Below are positions 44,638 to 54,900 of a stretch of DNA of 64,000 nt, piece after piece (the stretch's first letter is position 1; every line of letters starts with the position of its first letter). Below the pieces are notes generated by a model, which had not been told where the DNA came from, did no database searches, and saw nothing but the letters and a program-made list of their open reading frames with translations. The position numbers and the translations under genes were made by a program. Source of the stretch: an uncultured Clostridium sp. (GTDB taxonomy: Bacteria > Bacillota > Clostridia > TANB77 > CAG-508); the NCBI GenBank assembly GCA_948471035.1, contig CAOKRC010000004.1, positions 1 through 64,000 on the forward strand. The letters run 5' to 3'.

Positions 44638-46602
44638 ATGGGTAAAAATAAACAAGAGTCAGAAAAAGAAGATGAAATAGTGCTAGAAGAAAAACAAAAA
44701 ACATTAGGATTATTGGAAAGAAATAAAAAGTCTATAAAGGATTTAATTGCCCCTGCAGGAATAGATGCAAGTAATGCTAATTATTTAGAAATAGTTTCAA
44801 GCAAACCAAGATTTGCAAGAAGTATGATAGTTTCAACAATTCCTAGAATGTGTACATTTCCAGAATTTTTAAGAAGTATGTATACATTTGGAGATTTGAA
44901 TGTATCAGTATTTATAAATCCAGTAAGTGAAAATGTTTCACAAACAGAACTTAATAGAACAATTAATGAACTAGAATCTGAAAGAATTGTTGCATGGGAT
45001 AGAGGAGATATAAATAGAGAAAGAATACTAGCACAAAAAAGAGCAGAAGCAGAAGAACTAAGAGACCAAATAGCAGCAGGATTTAATAAATTATTTGATG
45101 CTTCTATAGTATGTACTTTGTTTGCATATTCATTAGATGAATTAGATAAATATACAGAGTTATTAGCTGCAGAAATGTCTAAGACATTAATTGGAGTAAA
45201 ACCAGCTTGGGCATTACAAGATGAAGCTTTAAGGTCAAATATGCCATTTTGTGATAATAAAATAAACAAAACACATACATTTGATAGACGTTCAATGTCA
45301 ACAGTATTCCCATTTTTTACTTCAGATGTTGGACATGAAAGGGGAATTCCATTAGGATTTAATAGACAAACAGGGCTACCTATATTATTTGATAATTTTA
45401 GTACAACACTTGCAAATTATAATATGGTCATATTTGGTAAATCTGGTGCTGGTAAAGGTGTTACAATAAAAACATTAACTGCACGTTCATCAGTATTAAT
45501 GGGAATCGAAAGTTTGGCATTAGATGCTGAAGGAGAATATGGAGTCGTTGCTGAAGCACTTGGAGGAGTAAGCGTAACAATAAGTCCAACTTCAAAAACA
45601 ATAATAAATATTTTTGATATAGAACCAGAAATAGTTAAAGATGAAATAACAGGAAAGGAAAGAGTTGTACTAAATGTAGAAAATAAAGTAGAAGATGTTA
45701 CACAGTCATTATTAACTATGGCAAGAGGTAGTACAAGAAGCACAGAAGTAAATGAGCTTACAAAACAAATTATATCAGAAGCAGTAGCTCAGGAATATGA
45801 GGGACTTGGAATAACGAATAATGTTGAAAGTTTATATGTAAATACATCTTCAATTGTTAAAGATAGATTAGAAAGAGAAAAGAAACCAATGCCAACTATT
45901 AGTTCTTGGTATGAAAGAATTTGTAGAAACGCTCAAAATAATGAAAACCCTGATTATAGATTTCATTATAGTTATTTAATAAAGGTTATGAAACAATATG
46001 TTAAATCATTTAATGGTCAAATGGCATATTTTGATGGGCAATCAACTTTTGAACTATTAGATGGAATGCCATTTATAAACTTAGATATTTCACAACTAGA
46101 AGAAAATTTTGCAAGACCTCTTGCACAACAAATATTATTATCTTGGATTTGGGAGAAATATGTAAAAAAGAATAGTGAGGATAAAGCAAAGGCTGTTAAG
46201 AAAAGAGTATTAGTTGATGAGGCATGGATGTTACTTCCATATCCAGAAGCAGTAGATTTCTTAAATAAAATGGCTAGACGTGCTAGAAAAAGAAATGTAT
46301 CATTAGCAGTTATGTCACAAAAGTTTCAAGATTTTTATGAAAAACCAGAAGTACAAGCAGTTCTAACATCTTCTGATACAAAGTTGTTTTTAGCACAAGA
46401 TAAATCAGAAATTCATTATATAAAAGAGGTATTTAAATTAAGTGATGGTGAAGCTCATTTCTTAACAACTTGTCAAAGAGGTGAGGGATTACTAAAAGTT
46501 GGAGAAGATACAGCAATTATAGCTATTCAACCAACTAAAAAGGAATTTGAATTTGTTGAAACTAATATGAATAAATTAGTACAAGCAAAATTAGATAGTT
46601 AA
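44638..46602 (+). CDS. VirB4-family secretion ATPase
   Basis: A 654-aa ATPase. Walker A is G267-KSGAGK273 followed by Gly274 where Ser/Thr is usual, with Thr276 two residues on. Walker B is RVLVDEAWML (Asp527-Glu528). VirB4 signatures include RSMSTVFPFF, GFNRQTGLPILFDNF, LDAEGEYG, RRARKRNVSLAVMSQKFQDF and FLAQDKSEIHYIKEVF. VirB4 powers pilus assembly and transport at the inner face of the membrane. GAGGAGGGG precedes the ATG. The odd Walker A residue may affect catalysis. Confidence 0.93.
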   Translation: MGKNKQESEKEDEIVLEEKQKTLGLLERNKKSIKDLIAPAGIDASNANYLEIVSSKPRFARSMIVSTIPRMCTFPEFLRSMYTFGDLNVSVFINPVSENVSQTELNRTINELESERIVAWDRGDINRERILAQKRAEAEELRDQIAAGFNKLFDASIVCTLFAYSLDELDKYTELLAAEMSKTLIGVKPAWALQDEALRSNMPFCDNKINKTHTFDRRSMSTVFPFFTSDVGHERGIPLGFNRQTGLPILFDNFSTTLANYNMVIFGKSGAGKGVTIKTLTARSSVLMGIESLALDAEGEYGVVAEALGGVSVTISPTSKTIINIFDIEPEIVKDEITGKERVVLNVENKVEDVTQSLLTMARGSTRSTEVNELTKQIISEAVAQEYEGLGITNNVESLYVNTSSIVKDRLEREKKPMPTISSWYERICRNAQNNENPDYRFHYSYLIKVMKQYVKSFNGQMAYFDGQSTFELLDGMPFINLDISQLEENFARPLAQQILLSWIWEKYVKKNSEDKAKAVKKRVLVDEAWMLLPYPEAVDFLNKMARRARKRNVSLAVMSQKFQDFYEKPEVQAVLTSSDTKLFLAQDKSEIHYIKEVFKLSDGEAHFLTTCQRGEGLLKVGEDTAIIAIQPTKKEFEFVETNMNKLVQAKLDS

Positions 46603-46629
46603 TACAAAATATAAAGGGAATCAAAATAT

Positions 46630-47772
46630 ATGAAGAAAAAATTTATTGGGCTGTTGATTGTTATATTATCATTAACAGCAATACTACCTAATTACATATA
46701 TGCTGATGATGACGATGATGAAAGAGTAAATGCTGAAGCTGTTGAACAAGCGTATGGATATGATAATTATAAACAGCTAACAGAAGAAGCAACTACTACA
46801 GTAAGTGGAAGAGATGATGTAAGTATTACTAAAAGAGTATCATCTACTTTTTCATTTGGAGCTGCTGCAGCTGGTGCTATAGGATTTATAGTTTCTGTTC
46901 CATTTATGATTGCACATACTTTGATATCAATAATAGCCTCAGAAGGAACACATAATTTTGAATATTTTACAATAGAAGCAGTAGTATTTAATGAAGTTAA
47001 ACTTTTAGATTCAAATTATGTTATTGAAAATAATGGAAGCAAAATGTCTAAAGCTCTTAAGTCAAGTGTACTTACTTGGTATTATACTGTAAGAATAATT
47101 GCAGTTGCGATAAGTTTATTAGTATTAATATATATAGGAATAAGAATGGCAATATCAACAATTGCAGAAGATAAAGCAAAATACAAAAAAATGATTATAG
47201 ATTGGATATTTAGTTTTACATTGTTATTTTTGTTACATTATATAATTGTAATAGTATTAACAATATGTGAAGCAATAGTTGCACTATTTGGTGCAGTGGG
47301 GATAAAAACTTTTGAAAAGAGTTTACTTTTTCAAATATTTAATATTGCAAATTTAGTAACTGGTTGGAGTTATGTTGGAGTAGTATTAATGTATATGGTT
47401 ATGGTATTCTATGAAGTAAAATTTTTCTTAATATATTTAAAAAGATTATTTGCAATAGGATTTTTAATAGTAATTTCACCATTAATAACAATCACATATT
47501 CAATAGATAGGGCAGGAGATGGAAAGGCTCAAGCATTTGAAACATGGCTTAAAGAATTTTTAATGTTTTGTTTTACTCAACCAATACATGCAGGAATTTA
47601 TGTAGTGTTTATAAATACAGCTTATGAAATATTTAAAGTAGCTCCACTACTTGCAGTGTTATTCTTCGCATCATTATCAAGAGCAGAAAAGATGATTAGA
47701 AATCTTTTAGGAATGAAGGGAAGAGCTTCACATGGTGGACTGGGAGATACTTTTAAATTCAAATATAAATAA
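46630..47772 (+). CDS. VirB6-like polytopic channel protein 1
   Basis: A 380-aa protein with a signal-like N-terminus (1-25), an acidic stretch (DDDDDE) and about six transmembrane helices. The core WYYTVRIIAVAISLLVLIYI...IRMAISTIAEDKAKYKKMII and the later ITYSIDRAGDGKAQAFETWLK are shared with the next gene. These are typical of VirB6/TrbL-like proteins of Gram-positive systems. It starts 28 bp after virB4. It would form the membrane channel with VirB3 and VirB8-like partners. Confidence 0.82.
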   Translation: MKKKFIGLLIVILSLTAILPNYIYADDDDDERVNAEAVEQAYGYDNYKQLTEEATTTVSGRDDVSITKRVSSTFSFGAAAAGAIGFIVSVPFMIAHTLISIIASEGTHNFEYFTIEAVVFNEVKLLDSNYVIENNGSKMSKALKSSVLTWYYTVRIIAVAISLLVLIYIGIRMAISTIAEDKAKYKKMIIDWIFSFTLLFLLHYIIVIVLTICEAIVALFGAVGIKTFEKSLLFQIFNIANLVTGWSYVGVVLMYMVMVFYEVKFFLIYLKRLFAIGFLIVISPLITITYSIDRAGDGKAQAFETWLKEFLMFCFTQPIHAGIYVVFINTAYEIFKVAPLLAVLFFASLSRAEKMIRNLLGMKGRASHGGLGDTFKFKYK

Positions 47773-47796
47773 TAATTTAAGAATGGAGATAATTTC

Positions 47797-49801
47797 ATGA
47801 AAAAAGTATTGAAAAACTTAATTATAATAATACTCATACTGACAATATGGCTAAACTTCAATGCGTCCAATGTATATGCTAGTGCTGGTCCAATGACTGA
47901 ACAAGGAACAACAGATCTTATAGAAGCAGCAGGTGGTGGAAGCGGACTTTTAGGAGGAATAGCAGATGGTATAGTAGGTGTACTTACAATATTCTTAAGA
48001 GTTATAGTTGTTGGTATTTCAGGAGCAGTTCAAGGAGTTATAACAGCAATAGCATGTGCTGATGGAAATACATCATCAGTTCGGACTTCTTACTCCAGAT
48101 GATATATTTTTTAATAGAGTATCATTTACAAATATAAACTTTTTTGATTTTAATTGTAGTGCTTCTGTAAAAGTTATAAGAGAAAATGTAGCAGCATGGT
48201 ATTATACATTAAGAATATTTTCAATATCAGCATTATTACTTGTTTTATTATATATAGGAATAAGAATGGCAATATCAACAGTTGCTTCAGACCAAGCAAA
48301 ATACAAGAAAATGATAACAGATTGGTTAGTAAGTTTTGCTTTACTATTTCTATTACATTACATAATAATAGCAACACTTACAGTTAATAATGGCTTAGTA
48401 GAAATTTTAAGAAATATAATGGATAACATGGGAAGTACAGGACAAACAAATTTTGAAAGTTTAGCATCGTCGTTAGTAACAAAGAGTTTTATTGGAAGTG
48501 CATCAGTAACATGGGCAAACGCAATATGTTATGCGGTATTAGTTGGTGTAACAGCAGCGTTCTTATTCTCATATATAAAACGTATGTTAATCATAGGATT
48601 TTTAATTATGATTGCACCAATAATAACAATAACTTATTCTATGGACAGAGTAGGAGATGGAAAAGCGCAGGCCTTAAATACATGGTTTAGTGAATTTATG
48701 CTTAATGTATTAATCCAACCATTTCATTGTTTAATATATATAGTTTTTCCAAATACAGCAATAATATTAATACAAGAAGCAGGATGGGGTTCAGTAGCAG
48801 GAGCTGTACTTGCGATTATGTGTATGGTATTTATTTGGCCAGGAGAAAAAATTATAAAGAAGATATTCAATTTTGAAAAATCTTCAACTATGGCAGATAC
48901 AGTTGCTTCACTTGCTGCTATTAAGACAGCAGGAGAAGTTGCTAAGAAGGCTGCTAGTTCTGTAGGAAAAGCTGGAAGCAGAATTAGTAGAAACCTTAAT
49001 TTAAATAACAATAGAACATTTACATCAATAAGAAATACAGCAAGAAATATGCCGGTTGTAAAACAAGTAAGAGATTTAAGTAATAAAACTAGACAGGCAA
49101 TAGATAGAGGAAAAGCTAGTGATAATGTACTTAAAAGAGCAGGTGCAAATATAGCAGACCAAACAGGAAAAGCTGCAAAGAAAATAACAAAAACTGCAAT
49201 TGATCCAGCACTAGGAGGAGCAATAGCATTTACTGCAATGAGTGCAGGAGCTAATCAAAAGACATCTTTAAATACAGGTCTTGAATTTTATAATACTGGT
49301 AAATCTATACAGACTGCTTATGCTGCTGGAAAAACAATTCCAGCTGATATTCAAAATAGCGAAAATAATTTTAAAGATATGCTTGAAAAGTATTCTAAAC
49401 AATCATTATATGAAAATTATAAAACAAACCAAGCAGATTATAATAGATTAAAAGCAGAAATACAAAGATTATTAACTACTAATACAAATACACTTGAGTC
49501 AAAGGTACAAATGATGTTACAAGCATTTGCAACATCAAAAGGATATAACTTAAATAATCAAGCTGATGTTACAGCTTTAGCATCAGATATGGATAGATTG
49601 TCAAATGCTGACTTAAACACATTAACAGATCCTAACGAATTTAGACTTGCACATGCAATGCAAGAAAAAGATATGGCAGTTAGAGTACAATCATTATCTC
49701 AAACTTATACAAATTATGGAGTAACAAGTCCAGATCAAGCAGTAGAAGAAATTATGGATAGAATAAAAGATAATACATTTGATGATGGAAGTAATCTTTA
49801 A
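47797..49801 (+). CDS. VirB6-like polytopic channel protein 2, read with one CGG +1 shift
   Basis: A 667-aa protein if the frame moves +1 at CGG 48082-48084, giving NTSSV-Gly96-LLTPDDIFFNRV. Conventional reading gives a 101-aa stub and a long frame with no start or ribosome binding site that begins inside it. Start to CGG is 285 nt and GGA to the stop is 1716 nt, both multiples of three. The region right after the shift aligns with VirB6-like protein 1 (FNRVSF versus FNEVKL, then the WYYT core), so the joined frame is the ancestral one. It has a signal peptide, about seven helices, and a 300-residue helical soluble tail. AATGGAGAT precedes the ATG. Confidence 0.88.
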
Positions 49802-49827
49802 AATAATTATCAGTGAGGAAATAGTAT

Positions 49828-50373
49828 ATGAGAAAAAATAAAAAAGTAAGGTTAAATGATAGAGAAATAAATTTAATACTTTTATTTGTTGTACTAACAC
49901 TTATGGTAATAAATATTATTATTTTAATAAATACTATTTCTTCTAGTGATAAAGAAGAAATAAATGATACTGTGGAAATATCAGAAAATAAAAATTCATT
50001 AGAAAAAGATGATAAAACACTACCAGAACAAAATAGAATACAAAAATATGCTATAAATTTCATAAAATGGATTGATGATGAAGAATTTTCAAAAGCATAT
50101 AAAGTATTAAATAATGAGTATAAATCAAAGTATTTTCCAACAATAGAACAATTCGAAAAATACGTAAAAGAAAAGATTGGAACTGGAGAACTTACAATTA
50201 ATTTTACAAATATTGAAAGATTAGGAAATGAAAAGACTGGAAATATATATGTTTTATGGGCTAATATTTATGATATAACTAAAAAGAATGATAAAACAAA
50301 AGATGATTATATAAATATTGTAATATTAGAACATGATTATAACAATTATGAATTATCTTTCAGTATAAAGTAA
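49828..50373 (+). CDS. Membrane-anchored NTF2-like protein (VirB8-like), copy 1
   Basis: A 181-aa protein: a basic start, one transmembrane helix (about 13-33), an acidic linker, and a C-terminal domain (IQKYAINFIKWIDDEEFSKAYKVLNNEYK...FEKYVKEKIG) with the NTF2-like pattern of VirB8/TcpC-type proteins. The C-terminal domain should face outward. GAGGAAATAG precedes the ATG. It resembles the next gene in order of features. A VirB8 role is inferred from topology and context. Confidence 0.65.
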   Translation: MRKNKKVRLNDREINLILLFVVLTLMVINIIILINTISSSDKEEINDTVEISENKNSLEKDDKTLPEQNRIQKYAINFIKWIDDEEFSKAYKVLNNEYKSKYFPTIEQFEKYVKEKIGTGELTINFTNIERLGNEKTGNIYVLWANIYDITKKNDKTKDDYINIVILEHDYNNYELSFSIK

Positions 50374-50387
50374 AGGAGGTAAGTTAA

Positions 50388-51332
50388 TTGTTTACAAAGT
50401 TTAGATTAAAAATAAGAAATTTTATAAGGGATAATAGAAAAAAAATAATAATTTTTATATTAGTATGGTTATTAATATTTATAATAAACTTCTTACTTGG
50501 AATACGAAAACAAAAGGTTGTATTAAATACAAGTTATACTCCAAATAAATCAGTAATAGATAATGCAAATTCAGTTCCTAAAAAAGATCATATAAAAATA
50601 TCTAATATTTTAGATACATATTTTAATTATTGTAATAATAGCGAATATGATAATGCATTTAAAATGTTATCAAATTCGTGCAAAGAAAAGGCTTTTAATA
50701 ATGACATAAATAAATTTGTGGAATATGTTAAATCAATATATACAGCAAAGAAAAGGTATAGTATACAAAATTATTCAAACTATGAAAATAAATATATATA
50801 TACAATGAAGATATTTAATGACATTATTACAACAGGGCTTACAGGAGAGGAATATTCATATTATGAGGAAAAAGTAATAATGACTAAAGAAAATGATGAA
50901 ATAAAATTAAATGTCGGAGATTTTATTGATAAAGTAGATTTGAAAAGAGTAGTAGAAGATGATTATTCTAAGATAAGAATATTATCAAAAGCTATATTTT
51001 ATGACCATGAAGAATATAACATAAAAATAACTAATAAAACAGATTATATTATGGTAATGTCAAGTGTTTATGAAAGCGAAGAGATATTACTAGACTTAGG
51101 AAATATAAGAAGACAAATGACAAACTCAAACTTAGAGATTGCGTTAAATCCAGGAGAAACAAAAGAATTTACAATTAAATTTCAAAAATATGCAGATGAA
51201 GAGGAAGATGCTCAGGCAATAATTTTAAATAAAATAAGAATTTTAAAAGCATATTCTGGAAAAGAAGAAAGCTCAGAAAAAGAAAAGGCAAATGCTATAA
51301 AATTATATAGTTTAACGATTCCTTTAATATAA
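50388..51332 (+). CDS. Membrane-anchored NTF2-like protein (VirB8-like), copy 2
   Basis: A 314-aa protein starting at TTG 50388 (AAAGGAGGT 9 bp upstream, no ATG available). It has one transmembrane helix (about 20-38), an NTF2-like domain (ISNILDTYFNYCNNSEYDNA FKMLS) and an additional C-terminal beta domain (about 200-310). Same general design as the gene upstream, 14 bp away. Likely a periphery or bridge component of the secretion channel; inferred. Confidence 0.65.
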   Translation: MFTKFRLKIRNFIRDNRKKIIIFILVWLLIFIINFLLGIRKQKVVLNTSYTPNKSVIDNANSVPKKDHIKISNILDTYFNYCNNSEYDNAFKMLSNSCKEKAFNNDINKFVEYVKSIYTAKKRYSIQNYSNYENKYIYTMKIFNDIITTGLTGEEYSYYEEKVIMTKENDEIKLNVGDFIDKVDLKRVVEDDYSKIRILSKAIFYDHEEYNIKITNKTDYIMVMSSVYESEEILLDLGNIRRQMTNSNLEIALNPGETKEFTIKFQKYADEEEDAQAIILNKIRILKAYSGKEESSEKEKANAIKLYSLTIPLI

Positions 51333-51372
51333 ATTTGTGTAGAAATAAGAGCTTAAATCTAAGGAGTTTACT

Positions 51373-51969
51373 ATGGAAAATAAGAGAATTAGAAAGATAT
51401 TAATATTTTTTTTAGTAGTAAATTTAATAATATTATTATTTGCTATTATTAGTGTAATTAATAAAGAAAAAGATGAAACAAAAATATCAAATTCTAATAA
51501 AAAATATATAGATAATAAAAGTGAAATAGAAGAAAAGAAAAAAGGTTTTAAAAATATAGAAATACTGTATAAAAACTATAAAGGAGAAATACCAAAATCA
51601 AATATTTCAGATAAGATAGAAATTGTTGCCAATCAATATTTTAATATTTTATTTGAGAATATAATAAAGAAAAATAAAGATGTAGCAGAATATTTTAATA
51701 AAAATAAAAAGTCAATAAAAAATAGATTTGGAATTACAAATTTGGAGGATTTCAGAAGTTTAATAGAACAGTTACAAAAACTAAATTGTTCAGTAAAAGA
51801 TTATTATTCTTATGAAGTATTAGAAAATTCATTTTCACAAGAAGAAAATTATACAAAGTGCATATTAGTATATACTTATAATAATGGACAAGAGATTAAA
51901 TTTGATTTATATATTAAAAATACTACATTAGATGAAAATATGAAATATATATTTATTCCTAAAAAATAA
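51373..51969 (+). CDS. Membrane-anchored secretion-operon protein
   Basis: A 198-aa protein with one N-terminal transmembrane helix (about 8-27), a charged coiled linker (KSEIEEKKKGFKNIEIL) and a C-terminal domain of about 120 residues (ADKIEIVANQYFNI-like, then NFIRSLIEQL-like helices). It is similar in size and layout to the protein at 55786. AAGGAG precedes the ATG. Both flank the giant SGNH/lysozyme gene. No family recognised. Confidence 0.6.
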   Translation: MENKRIRKILIFFLVVNLIILLFAIISVINKEKDETKISNSNKKYIDNKSEIEEKKKGFKNIEILYKNYKGEIPKSNISDKIEIVANQYFNILFENIIKKNKDVAEYFNKNKKSIKNRFGITNLEDFRSLIEQLQKLNCSVKDYYSYEVLENSFSQEENYTKCILVYTYNNGQEIKFDLYIKNTTLDENMKYIFIPKK

Positions 51970-51993
51970 TTTTATTAGATTGGAGGTGATGAT

Positions 51994-54900
51994 ATGTCAA
52001 AAGATGATATAAATAATATAGACGAGCCAGAAGACCAAGAGAAAGAGAATGAAGAATTAGAAGATGAAGAAGTAGATAATAGACAGAGCAATGGTGTAGA
52101 AGATGATGTAACTTCAGTTTGGGATGAAGATGATGAAGACGAACAATCAGATGCAAAAAATAAAAAATCAAATTCAAAACCTAAGAAAAAAGATAAAGAC
52201 GAAGAAAAAAAAGAAGATAAAGATGATGATAGTGAAGAAAAAGAAAAGTCAAAAGATGATAAGAAAAATGATGAAGAGAGAAAACAAGATTCAAAGGGCA
52301 ATAATAGTGATGATGTAGAAAAAAATACAAATAATACAAATGATGGTAGCCATCAAGAAGATAGTTATAGAAATGGACCAAGTAACCAGCCAAATGATGA
52401 TATGTCATCAAATACTCCAAGAGGACAAAACCAAGCTCCACAAAATAGAGATGAACTTTCAAATACAAATGGAAGAAGTTTTTCAAATCCTGGTACAGCT
52501 GGTGCAGAAGGAGAGACAGCGGGTGCAGCTACATCGGGAGTAGCAGAAGGTGGACAAGCAGCATCTGGTGCAGCAGGAACAACGGCGGCAGAGGGAGCAG
52601 GTGCAGAAGCAGCAGGAACAGCGGCAGCATCAGGAGCAGGAAGTGCAGCGGCATCGGGGGCATCTAGTGCAGCAGGAGCTGCAGGAACGGCAGGGGCTGC
52701 AGGTGCAGGAGCTGCTGGAATAGGGGTAATTGGAATAATTCTAATAATAATTCTAATAATAATTATTTTAATAGGAGTATTCGGATTCTTAACTGCTATA
52801 CCTAGTATGACATTAGAAAAATTAAAAGAATTAGTAATGGGAATATGGGATAATGTACAGGGATATTTTATAGGAATAGATCATGCAGCAGTAAATGAAG
52901 AAGATGTAATAGAAGTAGCACAATATTTATATGATATGGGATATGATTTAGAAGGATGTGGATTTGTAGAAGATGTTGAATTTGAGGAAGATGATAATGG
53001 TAACTCAACAGGGACAATAACTGGAATAAAAAGCTCATATTTAACAGCATACTTAGCAGCAGAGAATAGAACATATTTGATAAGCAATGATACAGTAAAT
53101 TTAAAAAGTATGCTTGAAAGTATAACAAAAGGCAAAATAACAGATGGAATGTCAAATTCATGGGGTTCAGGAATGATACATATAGATAATGGAATATGGT
53201 CAGATACAGCAACAGCAATTAGAGCTATACCAGCAGTAGGTTGGACACTTGACCAATTATCAGAAATAATATCTGATGTATCAGTAAATAGAGAAACAAA
53301 TACTCTTAAAATAGCAAGGTCTAATATGAGTTCTGGATTGGCATTTTGGAATTGGAGAAAAGATGTAACATATTATAATTTAGCAGGATGGTCAGGAAGA
53401 TATGGAAAACCTTTTGAGTTATTAATATCTTTACATTTAGCTACAATGGCACCAGATTTTGCTTATGAAATAGCAAATAATACTGATTTAGATACAAAGG
53501 TAAATATAGGACTTAAAAAGGCTAATTTTAAAGGAACAGTAAAATTAAAAACAGCAGATGGAATAACATATACTGTAGATCAATTAAAAGGTGCAGGATA
53601 TTCAGATGATACAATAAAGAAAATAAAACAATTAGAAAGAGATGCAAGTAATATAAAAACAAAAACACCATATATAAAATCTGTAGAACATCATTGGTTT
53701 AGAGATGTGTATTTTGATACTGATGGAAGAAGTGTAGAATATGCAGTTGAAAAAGAAAAAGAAGAAAATAATGAAGAAGATGGTAAGAAAGAAAAAGAGG
53801 ATACACAATATGTATATGAAGAAGTTAATGGAGAAAGACAACTAAAGACTACAAATGGAGCAGTAAATGTATATGAAACAACTGAATCTTCAGAACAATT
53901 TAATTATACAGGAGAAATAGAAGGATTAAATGAAGGTGATACTATAATATTTGAAGGTACAATAGCAAATAATATAGTACAAAAAGAAGATGGAGTAAGA
54001 GGAGTAACTAACCCAACAACTAAAAAGCTATTTAATGGAGAATATTATATATATGATGGAACAATAGAAAAAGCAGAAAGTATAAGATCAGGAAAGGAAA
54101 AGAAACAGAAGATATCATTTAATAAAGAATCATTATCAGCTTTTTCAATATTAGAACATGAAACATCGGTAGATGCTCAATTAATATATAGAGATTTAAA
54201 AGAATTGTTAGTGGAATTAAATTATTTTGATTATTCAGACTTTGAAAAAGATATAAAAGAGATTTTGGAATGGCCAATACCAGAGTATAAAGATTCTTTA
54301 TGGCCAGATAGAAAAATTGAAAAGCAAGTTTTAGAGTATGGAACACTAATTGCTAGTAAATCAGCAGTAAATGCTTATAGAGCAAAGGAAAATGGTGAAG
54401 AATATATTGAAACTGAAGAAACAGAAGAAAATAATGAAGAAGAAAACAAAGAGAATTCAGAGTCATTAGATGGATTTATAATGATAGGTGATTCTTGGAC
54501 TGTAGGATTAGAACAAGCTACATCTATAAATACTGATGGAGTAACTACTTTTGCAGAAAGTGGATGGAGTGCAAGTCAATGGTTATCCAATTATGATAGG
54601 ATAAATAAAGATGGCGTAAAAGGAGTAATTGTATTCTTAGGATTAAATGATACTCAAGGTTCTTCAAGTATGAAGCAGTTATTAGATAAATTAAAAACAT
54701 CATATTCTAGTGTACCAATATATGTATTGAAAGTACCTCATGTTGGTAAAAATGTAAATAATGGAATGGATCCTTTGGCATGGAATAAACAAATTGATGA
54801 TAGAAATTCAGAAATACAATCATATTGCAGTTCAAACGGAATTAAATTTATTGACACAACAGAAGGATTAGTTGATAGTGATGGATACTTAAGTGATACA

